A stretch of DNA of 33,714 nt from Caulobacterales bacterium RIFCSPHIGHO2_01_FULL_70_19 (GTDB lineage: Bacteria; Pseudomonadota; Alphaproteobacteria; Caulobacterales; Caulobacteraceae), in contig MGLK01000020.1 in NCBI GenBank assembly GCA_001794825.1, positions 1 to 33,714 on the forward strand. The letters run 5' to 3'. Below the pieces are notes generated by a model. That model searched no databases and had not been told where the DNA came from. It saw nothing but the letters and a program-made list of their open reading frames with translations. The translations under genes and the position numbers were made by a program. Of the stretch, positions 24,767-33,705 are shown one piece after another. Numbering within the stretch: position 1 is the first letter of the stretch; each line of letters begins with the position of its first letter.

Positions 24767-26041
24767 CTACCCCCGCTCCAGCGCCCGCCAGCCGATGTCG
24801 GTGCGATAGAAGCCGCCGGGCCAGTCGATCTTCTTCACCGCCGCATAGGCCCGCTCGCGCGCCTCGGCGATGTCGGCCCCGCGGGCGCAGACGTTCAGCA
24901 CCCGGCCGCCGGCCGCGACCAGCTGCCCGTCCGGCCGCCGCTTGGTCCCCGCGTGGAACACCTGCACGTGCGGGCCGAAGTCCTGCTCGGCCCCGCGGAT
25001 GATCGAACCCTCCAGCGGGCTGTCGGGATAACCCTTGGCGGCCATGACCACGCAGATCACGGTGTCGCCGCTGAACGCCGGCGCCGGCGCCCGGGTCAGG
25101 TCGCCGCGCGCGCAGGCCAGCAGTAGCGGGACCACGTCTCCCTCCAGCCGCATCATCAGCACCTGGCACTCCGGGTCGCCGAAGCGGGCGTTGAATTCCA
25201 CCACCTTCGGCCCCTCGTCGGTGGCCATCAGCCCGGCGTACAGCACCCCGCGGTACGGCATGCCCTCGGCGGCCATGGCGGCGACGGTCGGCTGCACGAT
25301 CCTCGCGTCGGCCGCCTCGACCAGCTCGGGCGTGAACACCGGCGCCGGCGAATAGCTGCCCATGCCGCCCGTGTTCGGTCCCATGTCGCCGTCGAAGGCG
25401 CGCTTGTGATCCTGGGCCCCGCCCAGCAGCACCGCCCGCTGGCCGTCACACAGGGCGAACAGCGAGCCTTCCTCGCCGGCCATGAATTCCTCGATCACCA
25501 CCCGCGCGCCGGCGGCGCCGAAGCGGCCGCCCAGCATCCGCTCGATCTCGGCCTCGGCGTCCCGCTTGTCGGGGCTGATCGCCACCCCCTTTCCCGCCGC
25601 CAGCCCGTCCGCCTTGATCACATACGGCGGCTTGAACACCGACAGCGCCTCGCGCGCCTCGTGCAGCCGCTCATAGACGCCGTAGCCGGCGGTCGGGATC
25701 TCGTGCCGCTCCATGAAGGCCTTGGAGAAGGCCTTGGAGGTCTCCAGCTGCGCCGCCTTCCGCGTGGGCCCGAAACAGGGAATGCCGGCCGCCGCCAGCC
25801 GGTCGGCCAGTCCCTGCTCCAGCGCGCTCTCGGGCCCGACCACGACGAGGTCGGCCTTGATCTCGCGCGCCAGCGCGGTCAGCGCATCGGCCTCGGTGAC
25901 CTTCAGCCCGACCAGTTCGCCCAGCTTCTCCATGCCGGGATTGCCCGGGGCGATGACCAGCCGCTTCACCAGGGGCGACTGGGCGATCTTCCACGCCAGG
26001 GCGTGCTCGCGCCCGCCCGATCCGACCAGCAGGATGTTCAT
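24767..26041 (-). CDS. purD: Phosphoribosylamine-glycine ligase
   Basis: The 424-aa ATP-grasp enzyme makes GAR in purine synthesis. Markers: N-terminal ILLVGSGGREHALAWK, IAPGNPGM, KADGLAAGKGV, EEFMAGEEGS, QDHKRAFDGDMGPNTGGMG and FNARFGDPECQ. Length is normal and the gene looks intact. It precedes a small membrane protein gene at 26088 on the same strand by transcription order. The nearby toxin-antitoxin pair reads the same way. Confidence 0.97.
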   Translation of the reverse strand: MNILLVGSGGREHALAWKIAQSPLVKRLVIAPGNPGMEKLGELVGLKVTEADALTALAREIKADLVVVGPESALEQGLADRLAAAGIPCFGPTRKAAQLETSKAFSKAFMERHEIPTAGYGVYERLHEAREALSVFKPPYVIKADGLAAGKGVAISPDKRDAEAEIERMLGGRFGAAGARVVIEEFMAGEEGSLFALCDGQRAVLLGGAQDHKRAFDGDMGPNTGGMGSYSPAPVFTPELVEAADARIVQPTVAAMAAEGMPYRGVLYAGLMATDEGPKVVEFNARFGDPECQVLMMRLEGDVVPLLLACARGDLTRAPAPAFSGDTVICVVMAAKGYPDSPLEGSIIRGAEQDFGPHVQVFHAGTKRRPDGQLVAAGGRVLNVCARGADIAEARERAYAAVKKIDWPGGFYRTDIGWRALERG

Positions 26042-26087
26042 GGGCGCGCAATGACGGCGCCGGGCGGCCGGGTCAAGGCGCCCCGGG

Positions 26088-26249
26088 TCAGCTCGCCACC
26101 GACCAGATCACATAGACGAGAGCCGCTAGCATCAGGATCAGCACCACCGCCGTCCACGGCGCCAGGCCGGTCTCGCCGCTGCGCCGCCGGAGCCCGCGTT
26201 CCTTCGGGCTCTGGTCGGCGGGGTCGGTGCGGGGCGGATCGGCGGGCAT
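26088..26249 (-). CDS. Small 53-aa single-pass membrane protein
   Basis: A short gene with a Pro/Asp-rich, then Arg-rich N-terminus ([14 protein letters not shown]) and one C-terminal helix (about 31-50, [17 protein letters not shown]). It ends 46 nt before purD on the same strand. No good ribosome binding site was seen. The soluble-then-membrane layout with flanking basic residues makes it believable as a tail-anchored protein. Confidence 0.6.
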   Translation of the reverse strand: MPADPPRTDPADQSPKERGLRRRSGETGLAPWTAVVLILMLAALVYVIWSVAS

Positions 26250-26319
26250 CACCCGCCAACGACGCGTCGCGCCTCCGGTTCCCGTTCCGTCGGACCGGGC
26301 GAGGCGGGAACGGCCGGAC

Positions 26320-26616
26320 TCAGCCGTTCGGTCCCGCGGGCGTCGGGGTGGCGCCGCCGTCGGGGAAACGGATCCTCTGGTTGGCGCGCATGAACTCGCG
26401 GGTCTGCTGGTCCTGGAAGGTTCCCGACCGCGCCACGTCGCGGCAGACCCGCTGCTGCATGTTCGAGCCCGTGGCTCGCTCCAGACGGCAGACGCGACGG
26501 GTCGGCGCCTCCTCCTCCGAGCGACGCGCCTCGGCCGGCGCGGACGGCGCGGCTATCACAGTGACCTGGCCGGAGCTCTGGCCGGCGAGCAGAAGAGCGA
26601 AAGCGGCGACGATCAT
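26320..26616 (-). CDS. Exported small Cys-containing hypothetical protein
   Basis: The 98-aa protein has a signal peptide ([17 protein letters not shown]) and the pattern [22 protein letters not shown], a Cys-x15-Cys unit around TGS seen in many small exported proteins of Caulobacterales and sphingomonads. ATG 26616 is preceded by GAGGAGGT at about 7 nt, deciding against the longer frame. Divergent from xseA. Function unknown. Confidence 0.78.
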   Translation of the reverse strand: MIVAAFALLLAGQSSGQVTVIAAPSAPAEARRSEEEAPTRRVCRLERATGSNMQQRVCRDVARSGTFQDQQTREFMRANQRIRFPDGGATPTPAGPNG

Positions 26617-26742
26617 GCTGGACCTCCTCAGGGCGGGGCGCGTCAGCAGAACACCGATCCGCCAACGGAGCAAGTCCGGCGCTCACTCCGGGCCGGACCC
26701 GCGGCGGTTCCCCCGGCCGCTCCCCCTCGCTACCCTGTCCGG

Positions 26743-28347
26743 ATGACCGACGACTCCTATGTCTTCGAGGGCCCGGCCGAGCCGGCCACGCCGCGCGACA
26801 ACAATCCGCCGCTGTCGATCTCGGAACTGTCCTTCGCCCTGAAGCGCACGCTGGAGGACCGTTTCGGCCACGTCCGCCTGCGCGGCGAGATCTCCAAGGT
26901 CAACCGCCACGCCTCCGGGCACGTCTACCTGACCCTCAAGGACGACAAGGCCTGTATCGACGGCGTGGTCTGGAAGGGCGTGGTGCGCGGTCTCGGCGTG
27001 CAGCCCGAGACGGGGCTGGAGGTCATCGTCACCGGCAAGATCACCTCCTACCCGGCCCGCTCCTCCTATCAGATCGTCATCGAGAGCATGGAGGCCGCCG
27101 GCGCCGGCGCCCTGCTGGCCCAGCTCGAGCGGCTGAAGACGAAGCTGCACGGAGAGGGCCTGTTCGATCCGGCCCGCAAGCGGCCCATCCCCGCCTTCCC
27201 GGCCGTGGTCGGGGTGATCACCAGCCCCACCGGCGCCGTGATCCGCGACATCCTGCACCGCATCGCCGAGCGCTGGCCCTGCCGGGTGATCGTCTGGCCC
27301 GTCGTGGTGCAGGGCGACGCCGCGAGCGGCCAGGTCGCCAACGCCGTCCGCGGCTTCGACGCCATGCGGGCGGGCGGCCCCATCCCCCGGCCCGACGTGG
27401 TGATCGTCGCCCGCGGCGGCGGTTCGGTCGAGGACCTGTGGTGCTTCAACGACGAGGGACTGGCCCGCACCGTCGCCGCCGCCTCGATCCCGATCGTCTC
27501 GGCCGTGGGCCACGAGACCGACACCACCCTGATCGACTTCGTCTCCGACCGCCGCGCCCCCACGCCCACCGGCGCCGCCGAGATCGTCACCCCCGTGCTG
27601 GCCGACCTGCGCGCCGCCGTCGCCGACCTCGACCGCCGCCTCGCCCGCGCCGGCGGCCGGCTGCTGGAGGACCGCCGCACCCGGCTGCGCGCCGCCGCCC
27701 GCGGCCTTCCGGCCCGGCCCGAGGACCTGCTCGCCCTGCCGTCCCAGCGCCTCGACCACGCCGGCAGCCGCCTCGCCTCGGGCCTGCACCGCAATCTCGC
27801 CGTCCACGAACGCCAGCTGCTCGCCGCCGCCGGCCGCATCAGCCCGGCCCTGCTGGCCCAGCGCCTCGACCGTGCGCGCGACCGCCTCGGCCACGCGGGC
27901 CAGCGCCTCGGGGCCGGACTGGGCGCCAACGTCGCCGCCCATGAGGCCCGGCTGGCGCGCACCGCCCACCGCCTCTCGCCGGCGCCGCTGCACCGCCGGC
28001 TCGACCAGCGCGCCGCCCGCCTCGACGCCCTTGCGGGCCGCCTGGCCCCGACGCTCTCGCGGCGCCTCGACCGCGAGGAGGCCCGGCTCGCCGCCCTCTC
28101 CCGCGCCCTCGCCACCCTCAACCCGAAGACTCCCAAGCCCGGCTTCGCCCGGGTCGAGACCGTCGACGGCGTGATGATTCCCGCCGCGGCCGCCCTGCAG
28201 GCCGGACAGGCCGTGCGCCTCGTCTTCGCCGACGGCGCCCGCGGGGCCCGCATCGAAGGCGGCGACGCCCCGGCCGAACCCGCCGCCCGCCCGCGCACCC
28301 CGCCGCGCCCCAAGCCGCCCGCCCCCGGCCAGGGCGACCTGTTCTGA
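26743..28347 (+). CDS. xseA: Exodeoxyribonuclease VII large subunit
   Basis: The 534-aa protein has an OB-fold ([22 protein letters not shown]) and the catalytic domain with [38 protein letters not shown] and [17 protein letters not shown]. The C-terminal region is longer than in E. coli (about 456 aa) and contains about three Arg/Ala/Leu-rich coiled-coil repeats (from about residue 331), each with an RLD...RL...HE/E pattern. It pairs with XseB (not in this window) to degrade single-stranded DNA. ATG 26743 gives the expected N-terminus. Confidence 0.95.
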   Translation: MTDDSYVFEGPAEPATPRDNNPPLSISELSFALKRTLEDRFGHVRLRGEISKVNRHASGHVYLTLKDDKACIDGVVWKGVVRGLGVQPETGLEVIVTGKITSYPARSSYQIVIESMEAAGAGALLAQLERLKTKLHGEGLFDPARKRPIPAFPAVVGVITSPTGAVIRDILHRIAERWPCRVIVWPVVVQGDAASGQVANAVRGFDAMRAGGPIPRPDVVIVARGGGSVEDLWCFNDEGLARTVAAASIPIVSAVGHETDTTLIDFVSDRRAPTPTGAAEIVTPVLADLRAAVADLDRRLARAGGRLLEDRRTRLRAAARGLPARPEDLLALPSQRLDHAGSRLASGLHRNLAVHERQLLAAAGRISPALLAQRLDRARDRLGHAGQRLGAGLGANVAAHEARLARTAHRLSPAPLHRRLDQRAARLDALAGRLAPTLSRRLDREEARLAALSRALATLNPKTPKPGFARVETVDGVMIPAAAALQAGQAVRLVFADGARGARIEGGDAPAEPAARPRTPPRPKPPAPGQGDLF

Positions 28348-28396
28348 ACGGCGAGCCCGGTGGCGCGGGCGGGGAGCCTGCGCTAGGCTGTGCGCC

Positions 28397-28597
28397 ATGT
28401 CCGATCCCGCTTCCGAACAGGCGCTGCTCCACTACGGCGACGGCGAATTCGCCGTCATCCGGCCGGGCCGGGCCGTGACCTGCGCCGTCTCGGGCAGGGC
28501 GGTGCCGCTGGAGACGCTGCGTTACTGGTCGGCGCGCCTGCAGGAAGCCTACGCCGGCCCCGCCGAGGCCTTCCAGCGCCTGGGCCAGGTCCCGTGA
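28397..28597 (+). CDS. DUF2093 family protein
   Basis: The 66-aa protein matches DUF2093: LHYGDGEFAVIRPG, VTCAVSGRAVPLETLRYWS and LQEAYAGPAEA. The family is small, cytoplasmic and alphaproteobacterial, often near lpxK or xseA; here it follows xseA. GCTAGGCT, a Caulobacter-type -10, lies just upstream. Its stop overlaps the next start (GTGA). Function unknown. Confidence 0.9.
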   Translation: MSDPASEQALLHYGDGEFAVIRPGRAVTCAVSGRAVPLETLRYWSARLQEAYAGPAEAFQRLGQVP

Positions 28598-29421
28598 CCC
28601 CGCGCCGGCGCGACCTGCTGGCGGCCTCCGCCGCCCTGCTCGCCGCCGGCCCCGTCCGCGCCCGGACGTCCGATCTCGACCTGACCGGCCGCCTTGTCCA
28701 GGGCGGCCACGCCATCGGTCGAACCTGGCCGAACGCCCTCGTCTTCGTGGACGGCGAGGCCCTGTCGGCCGCCTCGGACGCCGGCTGGTTCGTCGTCGGC
28801 TTCGATCGCGACGCCCCGGCCAGCGTCGAGATCGAGGTTCGCTCGGATCGCCGCAGCGCCCGGCGCGTCCTGGAGATCGCCCGCGGCGAGTTCCGCACCA
28901 CGCGTATCGACGGCCTTCCGCCGGCCACCGTTGAGCCGACCGATCCGGCCCTGCTGGAGCGAATCCGGCGCGAGGTCGCGCTGAAGACCGAAGGCTTCGC
29001 CAGCCGCGCCGCCACGGACCACTTCCGCGACGGCTTCGACTGGCCGCTGGAGCGTTTCCGCGTCACCAGCCCGTGGGGGGCCCAGCGCATCCTCAACGGA
29101 ACCCCCGCCCGGCCCCACTACGGCGTCGACCTCGCGGCGCCGCAGGGCACGCCGGTCCGCGCGCCCGCCGCCGGACGGGTGACCCTCGCCGAGCCCGATC
29201 TGCATTTCGAAGGCGGTCTGGTGCTCCTCGACCACGGCCAGGGCCTGATCACCGCCTATCTGCACCAGTCCCGGCTGGACGTGCGCGCCGGTCAGGACGT
29301 GGTCCGCGGCCAGACCCTCGGCCGCGTCGGCATGAGCGGTCGCGCCACCGGTCCGCACCTGTGCTGGCGCATGAAATGGCGCGACCGCAACCTCGACCCG
29401 TCCCTCCTTGTGAAGAGCTGA
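28594..29421 (+). CDS. M23-family endopeptidase with Cys in the HxH motif
   Basis: The 275-aa exported protein has a signal-like N-terminus (RRRDLLAASAALLAAGPVRA, possibly Tat) and a C-terminal LytM/M23 domain: HYGVDLAAPQGTP (His175, Asp179), AYLHQS (His224) and TGPHLCWRM (His255). The second His of the usual HLH, a zinc ligand, is Cys257. Cys can bind zinc, so activity is possible but unproven; some alphaproteobacterial relatives have Asp there. GTG start overlaps DUF2093. Likely a periplasmic murein hydrolase or an amidase activator. Confidence 0.88.
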   Translation: MTPRRRDLLAASAALLAAGPVRARTSDLDLTGRLVQGGHAIGRTWPNALVFVDGEALSAASDAGWFVVGFDRDAPASVEIEVRSDRRSARRVLEIARGEFRTTRIDGLPPATVEPTDPALLERIRREVALKTEGFASRAATDHFRDGFDWPLERFRVTSPWGAQRILNGTPARPHYGVDLAAPQGTPVRAPAAGRVTLAEPDLHFEGGLVLLDHGQGLITAYLHQSRLDVRAGQDVVRGQTLGRVGMSGRATGPHLCWRMKWRDRNLDPSLLVKS

Positions 29422-29433
29422 GCGGCTGTAATC

Positions 29434-29477
29434 GCTTACCTGCGGACTGAACGACGATCAGTCATTTACCGGTAAGC
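29434..29477. promoter_or_regulatory. Nested inverted repeats after M23 gene
   Basis: Outer arms GCTTACC (29434-29440) and GGTAAGC (29471-29477) enclose inner arms GACTGA (29445-29450) and TCAGTC (29458-29463) with a 7-nt loop. The structure lies 12 nt past the M23 stop and 70 nt before the receiver gene. It may be a terminator without a U-run, or a binding site in the receiver's promoter. Confidence 0.45.
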
Positions 29478-29546
29478 ATTTGAGGCGCTAGATCGCGCGA
29501 ATCTCCAGGCCCTCCGACGCGGGGGACCGTCTGCGCGTCCGCATCC

Positions 29547-30056
29547 ATGTCCTCGCTCTCCGCCCTTCACGTCCTGCTCGTCGACGACAACCAGCACATG
29601 CGGACCATCGCCTCCGCCGTACTGAAGTCGGCCGGCGTCGGCACCGTGCGCGAGGCGGCCGACGGCGGCTCCGCGCTCGAGATCCTGCGCGAGTATCCGA
29701 TCGACCTCGCCATCGTCGACTTCAACATGTTCCCGCTGGACGGGGTCGAGTTCACCCGCCTGGTCCGCAACAGCGCCGACAGCCCCAATCCCTACCTGCC
29801 GATCATCATGATGACCGGCCACTCGGCCAAGCGACGCGTCTGCGAGGCGCGGGACGCCGGGGTCACCGAATTCCTGGTCAAGCCGATCACCGCCAAGGCC
29901 GTGCTCGACCGCATCCAGGCGGTGATCTTCCACGCCCGCCCGTTCGTCCGCACCGAGAACTATTTCGGCCCCGATCGCCGGCGGGTGCAGAAGCCCGACT
30001 ACAAGGGTCCGCGCCGTCGCGCCTCCGATCAGGCCCGCGACTCCAGCGCCGCGTAG
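29547..30056 (+). CDS. CheY-like single-domain response regulator with Arg-rich tail
   Basis: The 169-aa protein has a receiver domain (about 8-125) with Asp13-Asp14, phospho-acceptor Asp58 (AIVDFNM), Thr90 (MMTGHS) and Lys112 (LVKPI). The tail has the repeated basic signature FGPDRRR and KGPRRR, typical of Caulobacterales receivers. There is no output domain, so it should act by protein contact. The start ATG 29547 follows no obvious ribosome binding site. Its 3' end overlaps the convergent acyltransferase gene by 28 nt. The partner kinase is not in this window. Confidence 0.9.
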   Translation: MSSLSALHVLLVDDNQHMRTIASAVLKSAGVGTVREAADGGSALEILREYPIDLAIVDFNMFPLDGVEFTRLVRNSADSPNPYLPIIMMTGHSAKRRVCEARDAGVTEFLVKPITAKAVLDRIQAVIFHARPFVRTENYFGPDRRRVQKPDYKGPRRRASDQARDSSAA

Positions 30057-30961
30057 ACGCGGTCGGGCCATCGCCTGTGGACCCAGAACCAGTCCACGGG
30101 CGCCTCGCGCACCCGGTCCTCCACGAAGCTCGTCACCGCCTGCACGCCCCAGGCGATGTCCGCCTGCCGGTCGTCCGTGCGGGGGATTTCGATCGGTTCG
30201 TGGGCGGTCACCCGGAAGCGCGCCCCCGGCAGCCGCACCACCGACATCGGCTGCAGCACCGTGCCGTACCGCAGCGCCAGTCGGCTCGGCCCGGGCGCCG
30301 CGTTGACCGGCTGTCCGAAGAAGGTCACCTCGGGGCCCTCGCTGAACTTCTGGTCGTTCATCAGGGCCACCGACTCGCCGCGCTGCATGCCCTGCAGCAG
30401 CTCGCGCGCGCCCTCGCCGCCCTTCGGCGCGAACAGCTTCACCCCGTAGCGCGCCCGCGCCCGGCGGATCTGGGCGTCGACATAGGGGTTGTTGGCCGCC
30501 CGGTAGGTGATCTGGCAGGGCACGCCGGCCGCCAGGATGACCGCGGCCATGGTCTCGAAATTGGCCAGGTGGCCGGAGACGAACACCACCGGCCGGCCGC
30601 TGTCGCGGATGGCGTGCAGCCGCTCCAGCCCGACCACCTCCAGCCGGCCGCTCTCGACCGTGATCCGGTCCAGCAGCGGCGTCTCGGCGAAGGTGCGCCC
30701 GGTCTGCTCCCAGGCGGCGACGGCCAGGGCCTCGCGCTCCGCCTCGGGCATGTCGGGGAAGGCGATACGCAGATTGCGCGTCACCGTCCGGTGCGTGCCG
30801 GTCCTCGGCCCCAGGGTCCGCAGCAGCCAGCCGCCGAGGTTCGACGCGCGATCCACGCCCAGCGCGCGCAGCAAGGCCGTCAGCCCGGCGAAGGCGACGG
30901 CCTCCAGTCGCCACCTCAGGTCCTGGCCGAAGCCGACCTTGCGTTCGCCGTCACCAGGCAA
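30029..30961 (-). CDS. LpxL/HtrB-type lipid A acyltransferase
   Basis: The 310-aa protein has an N-terminal helix and the family catalytic motif HLANFE (His131, Glu136), followed by ITYRAANNPYVD, ARYGVKLFAPKGG and MNDQKFSEGPEVTFFG. It would add a secondary acyl chain to lipid A. The start is TTG at 30961, 11 nt inside the SDR gene's end; no ATG or GTG is available nearby, so translational coupling is likely. Which chain it adds (LpxL or LpxM-like) is unclear. Confidence 0.85.
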   Translation of the reverse strand: MPGDGERKVGFGQDLRWRLEAVAFAGLTALLRALGVDRASNLGGWLLRTLGPRTGTHRTVTRNLRIAFPDMPEAEREALAVAAWEQTGRTFAETPLLDRITVESGRLEVVGLERLHAIRDSGRPVVFVSGHLANFETMAAVILAAGVPCQITYRAANNPYVDAQIRRARARYGVKLFAPKGGEGARELLQGMQRGESVALMNDQKFSEGPEVTFFGQPVNAAPGPSRLALRYGTVLQPMSVVRLPGARFRVTAHEPIEIPRTDDRQADIAWGVQAVTSFVEDRVREAPVDWFWVHRRWPDRVYAALESRA

Positions 30962-31721
30962 TGGTGATCCCGCCGTCGACCACCAGCGTCTGGCCGGTCA
31001 TGTAGCTCGAGGCGGGAGACGCCAGGTACACGGCCGCGCCGGCGATCTCGTCGGGCTGGCCGATGCGCTTCAGCGGGGCCGGATCCGTCACCTGCTTCAG
31101 CAGCTCCGGGTTCTCCCACAGGTATCTGGCGAAGTCGGTCTGCACCAGGCCCGGCGCGATGCAGTTGACCCGCACGTTGGACGGCCCCCACTCGACCGCC
31201 AGGTTGCGCGCCAGCTGCATGTCGGCCGCCTTGGAGATGTTGTAGGCCCCGATCAGGGCGTTGCCGCGCAGGCCGCCGATCGACGACACGATGATCACCG
31301 AGCCGTCCTTCCGCTCCAGCATCTGCGGCGCGACCATCTGGATCAGCCAGTGGTTCGAGACCACGTTGTTCTGCAGGATCTTGCCGAACTGCTCGTCGCT
31401 GATCCCCGCCATCGGCCCGGCGTAGGGGTTGGTCGCCGCGTTGCAGACCAGGATGTCGATGCGGCCGAAGGCGGCGTTGGTCTCGTCGACCAGCCGCTGC
31501 AGATCCTCCTTCGAGGCGATGTTGGCCGGCACGGCGATGGCGCGGCCCTCGCCGTGCTTCGCGTTGATGGCCTGGGCGACCTCGTCGCACGGCGCCGCCT
31601 TGCGCGACGAGATCACCACCTTCGCCCCGTGCTCGGCCAGCCGTTCGGCGATGGCCTTGCCGATGCCGCGAGACGAACCGGTGATCACCGCAACCTTGCC
31701 GGTCAGGTCGAACAATTCCAT
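30951..31721 (-). CDS. SDR family NAD(P)-dependent oxidoreductase
   Basis: The 256-aa Rossmann protein has TGSSRGIG (14-21), NAAT (94-97), Asn119, Ser147 (SSIGG), Tyr160 and Lys164 (YNISK) and a C-terminal YMTGQTLVVDGG. All four catalytic residues are present. Many such genes are annotated 3-oxoacyl-ACP or glucose dehydrogenase-like; the substrate is not determined. ATG 31721; the in-frame sequence upstream belongs to the antisense of the TipF-like gene. It heads a two-gene unit with the acyltransferase. Confidence 0.92.
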   Translation of the reverse strand: MELFDLTGKVAVITGSSRGIGKAIAERLAEHGAKVVISSRKAAPCDEVAQAINAKHGEGRAIAVPANIASKEDLQRLVDETNAAFGRIDILVCNAATNPYAGPMAGISDEQFGKILQNNVVSNHWLIQMVAPQMLERKDGSVIIVSSIGGLRGNALIGAYNISKAADMQLARNLAVEWGPSNVRVNCIAPGLVQTDFARYLWENPELLKQVTDPAPLKRIGQPDEIAGAAVYLASPASSYMTGQTLVVDGGITIAW

Positions 31722-31829
31722 CGTTAACCTCGATAGTGGTGGGGAAAGCCGGCGAACGGCTAGGCGATTTGTCCTGATACCCCGATACTCGGGCGATTCC
31801 ATCCGGGAAGGCGGATTCGGCCCTTGCCC

Positions 31830-33098
31830 ATGCGCGCTGTCACCAACGGCTTTCTGTTCTTCGGCTACCTGTTCCTGTCCATGACGGTCGGGACCTTCCT
31901 GTGGCGCGCCGGGCTCGGCGCCGGCGCCGGCGTGGCCGCGGCCCTCGCCGCCGCCGGCCTGCTGCTGGCCGTCCATGTGCTGGTCGTCGGCCGCGGCCAG
32001 CGCGCCGCCCTGAAGAAGGAGATCGACCAGATCCGCGAGGCCCACCGCCTGCTCGCCGACGCCATGGAGTCCACCCAGGGCGCCCTGACCGAACTGGCCC
32101 AGGCCATCGAGACCGGCGCCCTGTCCTCGACCGAGCAGCTCTCCGGCGAGGTGCGCATGCTGGAATCGCTGATCCAGCAGATGAGCGAGTCGATCGATCA
32201 CCGCCTCGCCCAGCCCGCCGCCGCCAACCCCTTCGAGGCCCGGCACCAGCACCAGTCCAACGCCCTGCTGCAGACCATCCACGAGGCCCTGGCGGAGAAC
32301 CGCGTCGACCTCTACCTGCAGCCGGTCGTCTCCCTGCCCCAGCGCCGCACCATCTTCTACGAGAGCTTCACCCGCCTGCGCGCCGCCGACGACCGGGTGA
32401 TGATGCCGGCCGAATACCTGTCGATCGCCGAGGGCGAGGGCCTCGTCCCGGCCATCGACAACCTGCTTCTGTTCCGCTGCGCCCAGATCGTCCGCCGTCT
32501 CGCCCGCCAGGACCGCAAGGTCGGCGTCTTCTGCAACGTCGCCCTGTCCTCGCTCGGCGACGAGACCTTCTTCCCCCAGTTCCTCGACTTCCTCAGCGAG
32601 AACCGCGACCTCAACCAGGCCCTGATCTTCGAACTGGGCCAGGCCGTGTTCGACGCCCGCGGCGCGGTCGAGGCGCGCAATATGGCGAAGCTGGCCGACC
32701 TCGGCTTCCGCTTCTCGATCGACAAGGTCCAGACGCTGGACCTCGACTTCGCCGACCTGCAGCGCTCCGACGTCAAGTTCGTCAAGATCGCCGCCGACCT
32801 GCTCATCGAGCAGCTGCTCGACCCCGACGCAGGCCCCGCCCTGCCGTCGCTGCGCGACATCCAGGCGGCCGACTTCGCCGCCCTGACCCGCCGCTACGGC
32901 ATCGAGGTCATCGCCGAGAAGTGCGAGACCGAGCGCCAGATCGTCGACATCCTCGAGCTCGACGTGGCCATGGGCCAGGGCCACCTGTTCGGCGAGCCCC
33001 GCGCCATCAAGGAGCAGGTGCTGGCCGAGACGGATCCCCCGGCCGAATTCCTTCGCTCCACCCTGCGCAGCGCCGAGCAGCGCCGCCGCTACCACTGA
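31830..33098 (+). CDS. tipF: TipF-like flagellar positioning protein with degenerate EAL domain
   Basis: The 422-aa protein has two membrane segments (about 7-25 and 30-53), a coiled coil (about 58-125) and an EAL domain (about 145-395). Motif residues: Glu178 in YESFTRLR (for EAL), Asn236, Glu268, SIDKVQT (298-301, where active enzymes have DDFGTG), Lys316/319, Glu363 and GQGHLFGEP. Loss of the second Asp suggests c-di-GMP binding without hydrolysis. This layout matches Caulobacter TipF, a c-di-GMP receptor that places the flagellum. ATG 31830 is preferred to TTG 31824. Naming is by architecture. Confidence 0.8.
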   Translation: MRAVTNGFLFFGYLFLSMTVGTFLWRAGLGAGAGVAAALAAAGLLLAVHVLVVGRGQRAALKKEIDQIREAHRLLADAMESTQGALTELAQAIETGALSSTEQLSGEVRMLESLIQQMSESIDHRLAQPAAANPFEARHQHQSNALLQTIHEALAENRVDLYLQPVVSLPQRRTIFYESFTRLRAADDRVMMPAEYLSIAEGEGLVPAIDNLLLFRCAQIVRRLARQDRKVGVFCNVALSSLGDETFFPQFLDFLSENRDLNQALIFELGQAVFDARGAVEARNMAKLADLGFRFSIDKVQTLDLDFADLQRSDVKFVKIAADLLIEQLLDPDAGPALPSLRDIQAADFAALTRRYGIEVIAEKCETERQIVDILELDVAMGQGHLFGEPRAIKEQVLAETDPPAEFLRSTLRSAEQRRRYH

Positions 33099-33175
33099 GG
33101 GCTGCGACAGCGGGGACCGCGCATCCGCCGGTCGCATGCGCTAGACTGCGGGCTCCATCCGCACATGGAGATCCC

Positions 33176-33634
33176 ATGGCCATGCTCGCCTCCCGCCGCG
33201 CCGTCCTCCTCGGCGCCGCCGTCGCCGCCTTCGCCGCCCCCGCCGCGGCCGCGCCGGAAAAGCGCCTGGTCGTCTACAAGACCCCCACCTGCGGCTGCTG
33301 CGGCGGCTGGGTCGCCCACATGCGGCGCGCCGGCTGGACGGTCGAGGAGGTCATCCGTAACGACCTCGCCCCGATCCGGGCCCGCCACGGCGTTCCCGAC
33401 CGGCTCGCCTCGTGCCACACCGCCGTCGTCGGCCGCTACGCCGTCGAGGGCCACGTCCCCGCGTCCGACGTCGAGCGCCTGCTGCGCGAACGCCCCGCCG
33501 CCCGCGCCCTCACCGCGCCCGGCATGCCGGCCGGCTCCCCCGGCATGGAGGCCGCGGGCCGCGAGCCCTACCGCACCCTGCTGATCCTCAACGACGGCTC
33601 CACCCGCGTCTTCGGCCGCCACAACGGCGCCTGA
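33176..33634 (+). CDS. DUF411 exported metal-binding protein
   Basis: The 152-aa protein has a signal peptide (SRRAVLLGAAVAAFAAPAAAA) and the DUF411 domain: VVYKTPTCGCCGGWVAHMR, SCHTAVVGRYAVEGHVP and PGMPAGSPGM. The CGCC cluster and His/Met residues suit copper binding; DUF411 proteins are often linked to copper handling. GGAG lies 5 nt before ATG 33176, and GCTAGACT (33140-33147) may be a -10. No copper genes are adjacent. Confidence 0.9.
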   Translation: MAMLASRRAVLLGAAVAAFAAPAAAAPEKRLVVYKTPTCGCCGGWVAHMRRAGWTVEEVIRNDLAPIRARHGVPDRLASCHTAVVGRYAVEGHVPASDVERLLRERPAARALTAPGMPAGSPGMEAAGREPYRTLLILNDGSTRVFGRHNGA

Positions 33635-33646
33635 CCCTCCGCCGCA

Positions 33647-33705
33647 CCCCCTCCACCATCCTCCGCTGCGCTGCGGATGGTCCCCCTCCCCCTGCGGGGG
33701 AGGAA
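33647..33705 (+). repeat. Third copy of the REP-like repeat
   Basis: Positions 33679-33705 are identical to the 27-bp arm at 21976-22002. The 5' part CCCCCTCCACCA (33647-33658) matches, inverted, 22053-22064. Between them is a variable GC-rich palindrome CTCCGCTGCGCTGCGGA. It lies 13 nt after the DUF411 stop and continues to the window edge. Confidence 0.85.

Noticed and set aside
31724..31730. CtrA-type TTAA half site before the SDR and tipF genes
   Set aside because: Only one TTAAC half is present; the second half at 7-nt spacing is missing.
31722..33137. N-terminal extension of the SDR frame
   Set aside because: It is antisense to the TipF-like gene; the SDR fold starts at the ATG at 31721.
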